Below the pieces are notes generated by a model, which saw only the letters and a program-made list of their open reading frames with translations, was not told the DNA's origin and made no database searches. 64,000 nucleotides of DNA from Trebonia sp963822615 (lineage in GTDB: Bacteria > Actinomycetota > Actinomycetes > Streptosporangiales > Streptosporangiaceae). The position numbers and the translations under genes were made by a program. How positions within the stretch are numbered: position 1 is the first letter of the stretch; each line of letters begins with the position of its first letter. Below, in pieces: positions 1 through 8,597 of the stretch. Location of the stretch: NCBI GenBank assembly GCA_963822615.1, contig CAWGIM010000006.1:496001-560000 (forward strand), written 5' to 3'.

Positions 1-756
1 GCGGCCGGGCGGCCGGCCCACCGGTTCACCGGCCGGGACGGGGTGGAGCTGGCCTGGCACGAGATCGGCACCGGGCGGCCCGTGGTGCTGCTGCACCCGC
101 TGTTCGGCAGCGGTGCCCGGGAGGCGGACGGCCGCCTGGCCCGGTCGCTGGCCGCCGCCGGCCGCCGGGTGATCCTGCCCGACCTGCGCGCGCACGGCGC
201 CAGCGGGCACCCGCACGACCCGGCCCGCTACCCGCCCGACGTGCTGGCCGACGACGGGCTCGCGCTCATCGAGCAGCTCGGCCTGGACGACTACGACCTC
301 GGCGGCTACTCGCTCGGCGGCAAGCTGGCGCTGCGGCTGCTGGCCCGCGGCGCCCGCCCGGCGCGCGCGTTCGTGATCGCCCAGGGGGTGGACGCGCTCG
401 ACGCGGAAAGCAGCCGGACCGGCGGCTACCGGGAGCTGCTTGACGCGGTAGCCAGCGGCGAGGTGGCGCCCGACTCGCCCGCGGCGGGCATGGCGCAGTG
501 GCTCGCGCAGGCGGGCACCGACCCGCGGGCGGTCCGCCTGCTGCTCGGCGCGATGGTGCCGACCGCCCGCGACACCCTGCGGCTGGTGCCGGTGCCGGTG
601 CTGATCGCCGTCGGCGACCAGGACAGCCGCGGGGCGACCGCGGGCGAGCTGGCCAGCCTGCTGCCCGACGCGCGGGTGGTCACGGTGCCGGGCGACCACG
701 GCAGCTCGGTCGACGCGCCCGAGCTGGCCGCCGCCGTGCTCGACTTCCTCGGCTGA
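1..756 (+). CDS. alpha/beta hydrolase fold protein (5' end outside window)
   Basis: The frame is open from base 1, and the residues before the GTG at 43 (RFTGRDG) look like the usual first strand of this family, so the true start is probably upstream of the window. Counting from GTG 43, the nucleophile elbow is GYSLGG (Ser 90), the acid is Asp in VGDQD (about 194) and the base is His in GDHG (about 219), so the catalytic triad is complete. The oxyanion-side HPLFGSG loop follows the second strand. It is probably a cytoplasmic esterase or C-C hydrolase; the substrate cannot be read from sequence. It is followed by a repeat-filled intergenic region. Confidence 0.85.
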   Translation, partial: AAGRPAHRFTGRDGVELAWHEIGTGRPVVLLHPLFGSGAREADGRLARSLAAAGRRVILPDLRAHGASGHPHDPARYPPDVLADDGLALIEQLGLDDYDLGGYSLGGKLALRLLARGARPARAFVIAQGVDALDAESSRTGGYRELLDAVASGEVAPDSPAAGMAQWLAQAGTDPRAVRLLLGAMVPTARDTLRLVPVPVLIAVGDQDSRGATAGELASLLPDARVVTVPGDHGSSVDAPELAAAVLDFLG

Positions 757-910
757 GGGCGCCGTCCCCGGGCCGGGGGCGCTGATGCCTGCGGCTCCTG
801 TTTCTGGCGCGACCGCTGCGGCTTCTGTTACGGAAATAATTATCGAATTGGAGACTTTTAGGTGCTATTTGACCAAAAGTTTCCAAGATCTTTTTCTGGC
901 CGGCAGCGCG

Positions 911-1150
911 GGGGCGGGAAATGAAGGCGGTGCTGCGGTGGCGGGAAATGAGGGCGGTGGCGCGGTGACGGGAACTCTAGGCGGTGCCGTGGTGACGGGA
1001 ACTCTAGGCGGTGCCGCGGTGACGGGAACTCTAGGCGGTGCCGCGGTGACGGGAACTCTAGGCGGTGCCGTGGTGACGGGAACTCTAGGCGGTGCCGTGG
1101 TGGGGGGAATCTGGGCGGTGGCGCGGTGGCGGGACACTCGCAAGGTCCGC
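911..1150. repeat. tandem array of 27-bp repeats (8-9 units)
   Basis: Units begin at 911, 938, 965, 992, 1019, 1046, 1073, 1100 and 1126, i.e. a strict 27-bp period with one 26-bp unit at 1100. The five central units share the core GTGACGGGAACTCTAGGCGG and differ only in the last triplet (GCG or GTG). The outer units drift (GGGAAATGAGGGCGGTG types). The array fills most of the 757-1158 gap between the hydrolase and the convergent XRE gene. The remaining stretch 757-910 holds an AT-richer patch (about 833-895) with no recognisable gene. Because 27 is a multiple of 3, open frames run through the array on both strands, but none has a ribosome site or family resemblance. Confidence 0.9.
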
Positions 1151-1158
1151 CATGCCCG

Positions 1159-1872
1159 TCACTTCTTGCTGTTATCCGACTGGGACGCGGGCGGGGGCTC
1201 GGGGCTTGCTGACCGGGTGGCGGGTGGGCTGTCAGCCGAGAGGCTCGGGGCCGGAGGCTCGGGGGCCGGAGGCTCGGGGTCGACGGGATCCGGCTCGGTG
1301 TAGTCGGCGGCGTTGAGGTGGGCGCGGCGGCCTTCCTGGTCGAGGATGAAGATGACCTCGGCCGGGCCGCCCTCGGCGGTGACCGCGTGCGGTGACATCG
1401 CCGAGAACTGCGCCGCCTGACCCGCCTCGACCTCGATCACGCGGTCGCCGAGCTGGAGCCTGATGGTGCCGGAGAGCACCGTGAACCAGCCGGTACCCGG
1501 GTGCACCCGCAACTGGCGCCGGCGCTGGGTCTCGGTGATGCGCACCTTCGCCACCGACAGGCCGTGCGGCTCGTCCGCCCGGGTCAGCATCCAGGTGACC
1601 GCGCCCCGCCCGGCGTCGCGCTGCGGCCTGATGATCACGTCCTCCGCGCCGACCGGCTCCACCAGCTGGTCCAGGCTGGTGCCAAGGGCCCGGGCGAGCA
1701 GCACTAGCTGGTCGATGGCGATGCGCCGGTGGCCGGTCTCGATCCGGCTGAGGGTGGACGGGCTGAGCTGGCAGCGGGCGGCCAGGGCGTCCAGCGACCA
1801 GCCGCGGGCCAGCCGCAGCCCGCGGAGGCGGGCGCGGATGGTGGCGTCGAGCGCGTCCTCTTCTTGCGTCAT
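1159..1872 (-). CDS. XRE-family transcriptional regulator with C-terminal cupin domain
   Basis: The N-terminal helix-turn-helix covers about residues 10-65 (LRLARGWSLDALAARC...LSRIETGHR) and a cupin_2 sensor barrel about 105-185 (HPGTGWFTVLSGTIRLQLGD). The last 45 residues are a Pro/Ser/Glu-rich tail. The ATG at 1872 (MTQEED) was preferred to the in-frame TTG two codons upstream. It is divergent from a methyltransferase gene and shares a 48-bp spacer that contains an inverted repeat, so it probably represses that gene and itself. Cupin-XRE regulators typically sense small metabolites; the ligand is unknown. Confidence 0.88.
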   Translation of the reverse strand: MTQEEDALDATIRARLRGLRLARGWSLDALAARCQLSPSTLSRIETGHRRIAIDQLVLLARALGTSLDQLVEPVGAEDVIIRPQRDAGRGAVTWMLTRADEPHGLSVAKVRITETQRRRQLRVHPGTGWFTVLSGTIRLQLGDRVIEVEAGQAAQFSAMSPHAVTAEGGPAEVIFILDQEGRRAHLNAADYTEPDPVDPEPPAPEPPAPSLSADSPPATRSASPEPPPASQSDNSKK

Positions 1873-1881
1873 TGGCAAGAT

Positions 1882-1911
1882 GCTATGCCATCAGAGCAAA
1901 GAGCGCATAGC
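1882..1911. promoter_or_regulatory. inverted repeat, candidate XRE operator
   Basis: Perfect 7-bp arms GCTATGC (1882-1888) and GCATAGC (1905-1911) are separated by 16 bp, in the 48-bp spacer between the divergent XRE regulator and methyltransferase genes. This is the expected position for a shared operator. Confidence 0.5.
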
Positions 1912-1920
1912 GTGAGGGTC

Positions 1921-2798
1921 ATGACCAGCACTCATGACCACGGCCAGCACCAGCACCAGCACGGGCACGCCGGGCACGCCGACGGCGAGGGGATGACCGA
2001 CCTGCTCGACCTGGACGGGGAGGTACTGCACGGCTACTGGACGGCCGCCCTCGACTGGGTACGGGACGCGGCGGCCGGCTCTGGGCCGGCCCGGAGCCTG
2101 CTCGACCTGGGCGCGGGCACCGGCACCGGGGCGCTCGGCCTGGCCGCCCGGTTCCCCGGGGCCACGGTGGCGGCGGTCGACATCGAGCCGGAGTCGCTGC
2201 GGCGGCTGGCCGAGCGGGCCGGTGAGCTTGGCCTGGCGGAGCGGGTCCGCCCGGTCCAGGCTGATCTCGACGCCGGCTGGCCCGGCCTCGGCCCGCTCGA
2301 CCTGACCTGGGCGTCGATGTCGCTGCACCACATGGCCGACCCCGGCGCGGTGCTGGCCGAGGTGCTGGCCGCCACCCGGGACGGCGGGCTGATCGCGGTG
2401 GCCGAGTTCCCCGAGCCGCTGCGCTTCCTGCCGGCCGACCTCGGCGTCGGCCCGGCCGGCTTCGAGGAGCGGGTGACGGCCGACCTCAGCCAGGCGCACG
2501 CCGAGCAGATGCCGACCCTCGGCTCGGCCTGGGCGCCGCGGCTGGCCGACGCGGGCTGGCAGGTCACCGGCGAGCGCACGTTCGCGATCGACCTGAACCG
2601 GCCGGCCGCCCGCAGGCCGGCCAGTACGCCCGCGCCTGGTTCGCCCGGCTGGCGGCCGGGTTCGCCGACCGGCTGGACCCGGCCGACCAGGCGACGCTGG
2701 CGGCGCTGCTCGACCCCCAGGGGCCGCACTCGCTGCTGCACCGCACCGACCTGCACATCCGCGGCACGCGGATCGTCACGCTGGGGCGCCGAGGCTGA
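1921..2798 (+). pseudogene. class I SAM-dependent methyltransferase with His-rich N-terminus, frameshifted near its 3' end
   Basis: ATG at 1921 opens a His-rich leader (HDHGQHQHQHGHAGH) followed by a Rossmann methyltransferase: motif I LLDLGAGTGTGALGLA, motif II AVDIEP and the SLHHMADP stretch. After FAIDLNRPA (about 2604) the frame is lost. The expected C-terminus (GQYARAWFARLAAGF...HRTDLHIRGTRIV) continues in the frame one base back and stops at 2798, giving 292 aa if one missing base in the GGCCGGCCGCC run at about 2596-2615 is restored. The His-rich leader suggests metal binding. The 3' end overlaps the convergent nurA gene by 23 bp. Confidence 0.8.
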
Positions 2799-3873
2799 AC
2801 TCCCTGGTACTGGTGACCGTGCGGGCGGGAGAAACGCCGGCCGGGAGCGCGTCCGCGCGCGCCGCCTTGCGCAGCGCCCGGTAAAGCAGCTGGGGGTCAC
2901 CAAGGCGGCGGCGCAGCTCGCGCTCCAGGCCAGCGATCGGGTACAGGTTCTGCGGCGCGCGGGTGTCCTTGTACGCCTCGGACGCGAACCGGCCGAGGCA
3001 GCGCTGGCTGAGCCCGGCCAGCTTGACCACCTCGGGCACCGGGAGCACCGACGCGCACTCGATCCGGACGATCCCGGCCCACGGGGAGCCCGGCGGGCCA
3101 GGCAGCCGCAGGTACCAGCTGTAGCGGTCCCACCGCGCGCTGATGTGGAACACGGGGGTTCGCTGTCCCGGCGCTAGCCGGCCGACGAGCGAGTTGAGCT
3201 CTGGCCGGAGGTACTTGGTGTTGTGCGACTTTATGTAGCCGAGCGCACGCGGCAGGTGCTGTCGCCCGTACAGTACGCCGTCGACGATCAGCAGGTCATC
3301 GGCGCCGTCGCTGACATGGCGGTCCGGTACCGGCAAGTCGGCGTCAGCGGCGGCGCGGGCCGCGTTCGACACCTTTACCTCGATCGCGGCCAGGTCCAGC
3401 TGCAGCGAGTTGGACAAGGCCGGCATCACCGGCGCGTTGCCGTTCTTGAGCTTCACGCAGTGTGCTTCGTAGTCGCCCGCCGGGGTGCGGATACCCTGCG
3501 CGTGCGGCGCGACCGAGAACAGGCCGCGGCGCCGCTCGGTGGCCATCAGGTGCGCGCCGGCGGCGCAGCAGCACACCACGCCGGCCGCGTACGACGCGCA
3601 CAGCGCCGCCGTCGCGTCGCCGGCCGCCACGCCGTCGGCGTCGGGCAGGTCATCCACCCAGACCTGCGCCTCGATGCGCCGCACGCCGTCAACGAAAAGC
3701 AGCGCGCCGGGCAGTGGCCCGGTTCCCGACCGGTCGACGGGCCGCCAGCGGCTCGCGGGCAGCTCGACGTCGGTGTCGATGGAAGCGGAAGACTGCGACA
3801 GCTCCCCGTCGGTCTCCAGGCTGGAGCCGTAACTCGGGTCCCAGCCGTCCACGCTGAACCGCATCCCGGTCAC
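2776..3873 (-). CDS. nurA: NurA-family nuclease domain protein
   Basis: 365 aa. It has the two NurA acidic signatures, LLFVDGVRR (Asp 62) and LLIVDGVLYG (Asp 198), and the C-terminal YPIAGLERELRRRL segment (from Tyr 311) that matches the family's Y-P motif; the usual downstream His is not obvious. NurA is a Mn-dependent 5'-3' nuclease that works with the HerA hexamer to resect DNA ends. The start GTG at 3873 overlaps the sbcC stop as GTGA, so it is translationally coupled as the last gene of the herA-sbcD-sbcC-nurA operon. Family assignment is from motifs and gene context. Confidence 0.8.
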   Translation of the reverse strand: MTGMRFSVDGWDPSYGSSLETDGELSQSSASIDTDVELPASRWRPVDRSGTGPLPGALLFVDGVRRIEAQVWVDDLPDADGVAAGDATAALCASYAAGVVCCCAAGAHLMATERRRGLFSVAPHAQGIRTPAGDYEAHCVKLKNGNAPVMPALSNSLQLDLAAIEVKVSNAARAAADADLPVPDRHVSDGADDLLIVDGVLYGRQHLPRALGYIKSHNTKYLRPELNSLVGRLAPGQRTPVFHISARWDRYSWYLRLPGPPGSPWAGIVRIECASVLPVPEVVKLAGLSQRCLGRFASEAYKDTRAPQNLYPIAGLERELRRRLGDPQLLYRALRKAARADALPAGVSPARTVTSTREFSLGAPA

Positions 3874-6800
3874 TCCCCGGCCGTCTCGGTGGCAAGTCCC
3901 TCACGGGTGATAGTGGAGGTCAGCGCGTCGCGGGCGACCCGGAAGCGGACCGGGACGCGCTCGGCCAGGGCGGCCACGTGGGTGACCACGCCGACCATCC
4001 GGTCGCCCTCGGCGAGGGCCTCCAGGGTGGCCGCGACGACCTCCAGCGTCTCCGGGTCGAGGGTGCCGAAGCCCTCGTCGAGGAAGATCGAGTCGAGCCG
4101 GGCGGCGCCCGCCGCCGCCAGCGCGGAGATCTGCGAGGACAGCGCGAGGGCGAGCGCGAGCGAGGCCTGGAAGGTCTCACCGCCGGACAGGGTGCGGACC
4201 GAGCGGCGGGCGTCGGCGTCGGCGTGGTCCACCACCTGGAAGTCGCCGTCGTCATAGGCGAGGTCGAACTGCCCGGCGGACAGCGCGTTCAGGGTCGCCG
4301 ATGCTTCCAGCACCAGGTCGTCGAGGGTCTCGGTGACCAGCCAGCGCTGGAACTGGTTAGCCCGCAGCAGGTCGCCGAGCATCCCCGCTACCTGCTGCTC
4401 GCCCGCCGCGGCCTGCTGGCGGGCGGTCAGCGCGGCGGCCTCGGCCCGGCGCTCGGCGATCCGGCTGACGGCATTGCGGGCCCCTTCGGCCGCGGCGGCG
4501 ACCGCGGCGGGCGCCGTGGCCGCCACCCGTTCCGGGGTGACCGCTTCGGGGGTCATGGTCCCCGGGGGCGACCCGGGGACCAGGCTGACACCGGCCTCGG
4601 CCAGGTCGGCGGCCAGCTCGGCGGCCAGCTTGGCGAGGGCGGCCCGGGCCGCGCCGGCCGTGGCTTGCGCCTGCGTGATCTCGGCCGCGCGCTGCCTGGC
4701 CTGCCCGGATGCCCAGTCCACGAGGTCGGTCCAGTCGCGCAGCAGGCCCGCGCCGGCGGGGGCGGGGGCGGCGAGGGACACCACCTGGTCGCGGGCGGCG
4801 GTGAGCCGGCCGCGGGCGGCGCCTTCCGCGCGTTCGAGTTCCCCGGTCGCCCGCTCCCCCGCGGCCCGCCCGGTGCGGGCGGCCGACAGCTCCCGTTCGG
4901 CCGCCGTCGCGGCGGCTTCCAGCGCCGACAGCTCCGCGAGCCGGGCCGCGATCTGCTGCTCGTCCGGCGCGTCGCCCAGCAGCCCGTCCAGCTCCGCGAT
5001 CCGCCCGGTGACCTGGTCGAGCCGGGTCCTGGCGCGCTGCTGCTCACCGTGGGCGGCCCGGGCCGCGGTACCGAGCCGGGTCACCTCCTGCTCCTGACGG
5101 CCGAAGTCGGCCGTCAGCGCGCGGTAGCTCCGTTCCGCCTCCGCCGCGGCCGGCCGCGCCTGGTCGAGGGCGGCCGCGCGGGCCTGGGCCTGGTCCGCTG
5201 CCCACCGGGTCAGCGCGGCCCAGCCGTCGGCCAGCCCGGCCTCCTCGACGGCGGGGGCGCCCAGCGCGACCAGCGGATCGCGGGCGGCCCGGAGCCGGGA
5301 GCGGGCGCTCGCCTGGTCGGCCTCAGCCTGCCGGGCCTGGTCGGCCGCGGTGCGTTGCCGCTGGCGGGCGGCCTGGGCGTCGGCGGTCGCGCGGGCAGCG
5401 GACGACTCGAGGTCGTCCCGGGCCCGGGTGAGCGCGCCGACTTCGGCGGCCGCCTGGGCGAGCAGGTCGTCGTCGAGGTCAGCCCAGGCGGGCTCGGGGG
5501 CGGCGCCGAAACTGGCCACGGCCGCGACCCCGGGCAGCTTGGCTCCGGCCAGGGGGCCGGCCAGCAGCCGGAACAGGGACCGGGCCAGGGCCGGAAACCG
5601 CTCGGCGGCGGCGGCCAGGCCGGCCTCGGCCCGGGCGCAGGCCTGCGCGGACCGTCCGGCCTCGGTCCGCGCGTCGTTGACCTGCCGCTCGGCCAGCAGC
5701 AGGCGCTCGGCGGCGGCCTCCGCGGCCGGGGCGTCGAGGGCCGCGGGCAGGGTGGCGACCGGCTGCTCGCACACCGGGCAGGGCTCGCCCGCGACCAGGT
5801 GGGGGCGTAGCTCGGCGGCGACGTTGGCCCGCCGGGCCGCGTCGAGCTCAGCCCGGCGCTGGCTGAGGACCTCCTCCGCCGCGGCGAGGGCGGCCTCGGC
5901 CTCGTCGCGCGCGGCGCGGGCCCGGGCCGCGGCGGCGCCGGCCGCGGTCAGGCTGGACCCGGCACTGCGCAGGTCGGCCAGGTCACGGGCGGCCTGCCCG
6001 AGCGCGGCGGCGGGCGCGGCGCCGTCCCGGGCGGCGCCCGCGGCGGCGGCTGCGCGTTCGGCCGCCTCCAGCGCCTCGGCCGCGGCGACGGCGGCACCGG
6101 CCGCCCCGGCGAGCCGCTGGTCCAGTTCGGCGACGCCCGCCGGGACGGCGACGGCGGTGAGGCGGGCGTGCTCTGCCGCCAGGTCGGCGGCCCGGGTGCG
6201 GGCCGCTTGCGCGGCGTTACCCGCTTCGTCGCGGCGGGTGCGGAGTTCCTCGAGTGCGGCGCCGGCCGCCGAGGCGTCGGCGGCGGCGCGTTCGGCCTGG
6301 GCAAGCCCCCGTTCGGTAGCTTCCTGCAGTTCCGGGAGGGAAGCGGTGTGGCGGGCGCGTTCCGCGCGGTGCTCGCGGGCCAGCTCGAGGGGGGCGCGGC
6401 GCGGGCCGGCCGCGAGGGCCGCGCGGGCGGCGCGGTCGGCGTCCTCGGCCGCGCGCTCGGCCGACCGCAGCCGGCCCAGTTCCTGCCTGCTCGCGGCGAG
6501 GTCAGCGTCGAGGGTGGCGACGCCGTCGGGGACCCGCAGGCCGGCCAGCGCGGCGTGCTCGGCCCGCAGCCGGCCAAGCTTGTCGTCGGCCGCGGCCAGC
6601 TCGCGCTGCCCCTCGGCGATGCGCGGCAGCGCCACCGCGACCCGCTGGCCAAGCCGGTCAAGGGCGGCGGCGGCGGCGCGGGCGGCCTGCTCGGCTTCGG
6701 GGGTGGCGTCGGCGTAGCCGCGCAGTGTCTCGGCGATGGTGTCGGCCCGCTGCCCGGCCGCGGCGGACCGCTGGTTGGCCTTCACCATCATCTGCTTGTA

Positions 6801-7352
6801 GTGCTCGGCGCCGAGCAGCCGGAGCAGGATCTCCTGCCGGTCGGCTGGCTTAGCCTGCAGGAAGTCGGCGAACTTGCCCTGCGGCAGCACTACGCACTGG
6901 GTGAAATCCTCGTAGCTGAGCCCGAGCAGCTTCTCGACCGCCTCGTTGACGCCGGCCAGGTCCTTGGCCAGCGGCACGGTCTGCTCGCCGGGGGCGGCCA
7001 GCCCGGCCCGGTCGGCTAGTTTCTCCAGGCTGGCGGCACGCTGGTTGACCGCGCCGCCGCCGCTGCCCATGCGGCGCAGCTCGCGGGCGACGACGTAGCG
7101 CTCGCCCGCGACCTCGAAGACGAGCTTGACCGTGCCGCGGTGGACGCTGGGGGCGAGGGCGAGCGAGACCATGCCCTTGCGACCCCAGCGCGGCACCGAG
7201 CCGTAGAGCGCGAACGTCATCGCGTCGATAACCGTCGACTTGCCCGACCCGGTCGGTCCGACCAGGGCAAAGAAGTCGGCGTCGGCGAAGTCGACGTGGG
7301 CCGGCGCGCGGAACGAGGCGAAACCGTCAAGGTCGAGCGTGACCGGGCGCAT
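3870..7352 (-). CDS. sbcC: SbcC/Rad50-type SMC ATPase
   Basis: 1160 aa. Walker A GPTGSGKST is at residues 32-40, the ABC signature LSGGETFQAS and Walker B IFLDEGFGTLD are at the C-terminus, and a zinc-hook CPVCEQPV lies near residue 525 between two long Ala/Glu/Arg-rich coiled coils. With SbcD it forms the nuclease complex that opens blocked or hairpin DNA ends. Its ATG at 7352 overlaps the sbcD stop (ATGA) and its own stop overlaps the nurA start, so the three are co-translated. All catalytic motifs are intact. Confidence 0.95.
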   Translation of the reverse strand: MRPVTLDLDGFASFRAPAHVDFADADFFALVGPTGSGKSTVIDAMTFALYGSVPRWGRKGMVSLALAPSVHRGTVKLVFEVAGERYVVARELRRMGSGGGAVNQRAASLEKLADRAGLAAPGEQTVPLAKDLAGVNEAVEKLLGLSYEDFTQCVVLPQGKFADFLQAKPADRQEILLRLLGAEHYKQMMVKANQRSAAAGQRADTIAETLRGYADATPEAEQAARAAAAALDRLGQRVAVALPRIAEGQRELAAADDKLGRLRAEHAALAGLRVPDGVATLDADLAASRQELGRLRSAERAAEDADRAARAALAAGPRRAPLELAREHRAERARHTASLPELQEATERGLAQAERAAADASAAGAALEELRTRRDEAGNAAQAARTRAADLAAEHARLTAVAVPAGVAELDQRLAGAAGAAVAAAEALEAAERAAAAAGAARDGAAPAAALGQAARDLADLRSAGSSLTAAGAAAARARAARDEAEAALAAAEEVLSQRRAELDAARRANVAAELRPHLVAGEPCPVCEQPVATLPAALDAPAAEAAAERLLLAERQVNDARTEAGRSAQACARAEAGLAAAAERFPALARSLFRLLAGPLAGAKLPGVAAVASFGAAPEPAWADLDDDLLAQAAAEVGALTRARDDLESSAARATADAQAARQRQRTAADQARQAEADQASARSRLRAARDPLVALGAPAVEEAGLADGWAALTRWAADQAQARAAALDQARPAAAEAERSYRALTADFGRQEQEVTRLGTAARAAHGEQQRARTRLDQVTGRIAELDGLLGDAPDEQQIAARLAELSALEAAATAAERELSAARTGRAAGERATGELERAEGAARGRLTAARDQVVSLAAPAPAGAGLLRDWTDLVDWASGQARQRAAEITQAQATAGAARAALAKLAAELAADLAEAGVSLVPGSPPGTMTPEAVTPERVAATAPAAVAAAAEGARNAVSRIAERRAEAAALTARQQAAAGEQQVAGMLGDLLRANQFQRWLVTETLDDLVLEASATLNALSAGQFDLAYDDGDFQVVDHADADARRSVRTLSGGETFQASLALALALSSQISALAAAGAARLDSIFLDEGFGTLDPETLEVVAATLEALAEGDRMVGVVTHVAALAERVPVRFRVARDALTSTITREGLATETAGE

Positions 7353-8520
7353 CAGGCACCGCCCCCGCTCGCGGTTACCTCGTCGTGCAGCTCGGCGAAC
7401 AGCGCCGCCACCCGGGGGTCGGCCACCTCGCGGGCGGCGCAGTACTCGGCGAACAGCTGCCCCGGGGTGCGGACGCCGCGGTCCGCGGCCGGGCGCGACG
7501 GCCGGAGCGGGGCGGCGAACTCGGGGTCGATGCGCACCTCGAGCGCGTTCGGCAGCAGCGCGACGGTGTCGTCGCGCAGCCCCGCCCGGCTCTGCTCGCG
7601 CAGGTAGACCCGCAGGTAAGCCTCGCCGTAGCTATCGGCCTGAGCGGCCAGCTCATCGAGCGTGCCGTACACGGTGCGCAGCCGCCGCCCGGAGGTGACC
7701 GGGATGTTCGTGATCCGCGCGGGCGTGCCCGGGGTGGCCTCGACCAGGCAGACCACGCTGGTGTTGTCCTGCTCGCCGAAATCCACCGCCAGCGGCGAGC
7801 CGCTGTAGTGCACCGGGGCGGGGCCGGCAGCTCCTGGCGCCGGTGCAGGTGACCGAGCGCCACGTAGTGCGCGGAGACGGGGAAGATGGCGGCGGGCACG
7901 CTGTACTCGAAGATGGACTGGGCCGAGCGCTCGCCGCCGCCGAACTTGCCGCCGAGGCAGGTCGCATGGGCCATGACCAGGTTGACGGTCTCGGCCCGGA
8001 AGCCGGCCGTGAGCGCGCCGATCACCTGGCGGACCTGCTCGTCGTAGGCGCGGACGTTCTCCGACGGGGTGTTGGCGACGATCTCGGCCGCCCGCACCGC
8101 GTACCGCTGGGACAGGAACGGCAGCACCGCCGCCTGCACCGGGGCGCCGTCGGAGCGGGCGGTGAACTCGACCACGCCGCCATTGCCGGGGCTGCGGTAC
8201 ATCCCCGACACGGTGATGCCGGCCGCGCCCATCAGCGGGCGGTAGGCCTCGAAGGTCGGCCCGTGGTCGTGGTTGCCCGCGATGACGATCACCTGCGCGC
8301 CGGTGCGGGCTAGCCGCAGCAGCGTCTGCACGACCAGCTGCTGGGCCGCCGCCGACGGGGCCGACAGGTCGTAGACGTCGCCCGCCACCAGCACCGCGTC
8401 CACCTGGTGAGCCTCGGCCAGGGCGACGATCTCGGCCAGCACCGCGCGCTGCTCCTCCAGCCGGTCGCGGCCCTTGAGCGTCTTGCCGACGTGCCAGTCA
8501 GCGGTATGCAGGAAAAGCAT
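7352..8520 (-). pseudogene. sbcD: SbcD/Mre11-type exonuclease subunit, single-base frameshift
   Basis: The Mre11 phosphoesterase motifs are present in order: HTADWHVGK, GDVYD, IAGNHDHG, MAHAT and GHLHRRQ. At about 7815-7830 the frame breaks after LPAP and resumes as PVHYSGSPLAVDFGE one frame over. Restoring one base in the GCCCCGCCCC run gives a normal 389-aa protein that stops at 7352, overlapping sbcC. Of three consecutive ATGs (8526, 8523, 8520) the last has correct spacing from the GGGAG ribosome site. The break lies between the nuclease and capping domains and would be null if real. The flanking genes are intact, which favours a sequencing indel. Confidence 0.9.
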
Positions 8521-8597
8521 CATCATCTCCCGGGGGAGCGACCCCCCGTACCCCCCGGTGTCCTGGCGGACGGAAAGGCACGGACGGTGTGGGACGG

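Noticed and set aside
911..1150. CRISPR array
   Set aside because: Units are contiguous 27-bp repeats without unique spacers, and no cas genes are near.
785..1303. 172-codon plus-strand frame with AVTGTLGG repeats
   Set aside because: It arises because the 27-bp repeat is a multiple of three; no ribosome site, no family resemblance, and the minus strand is equally open.
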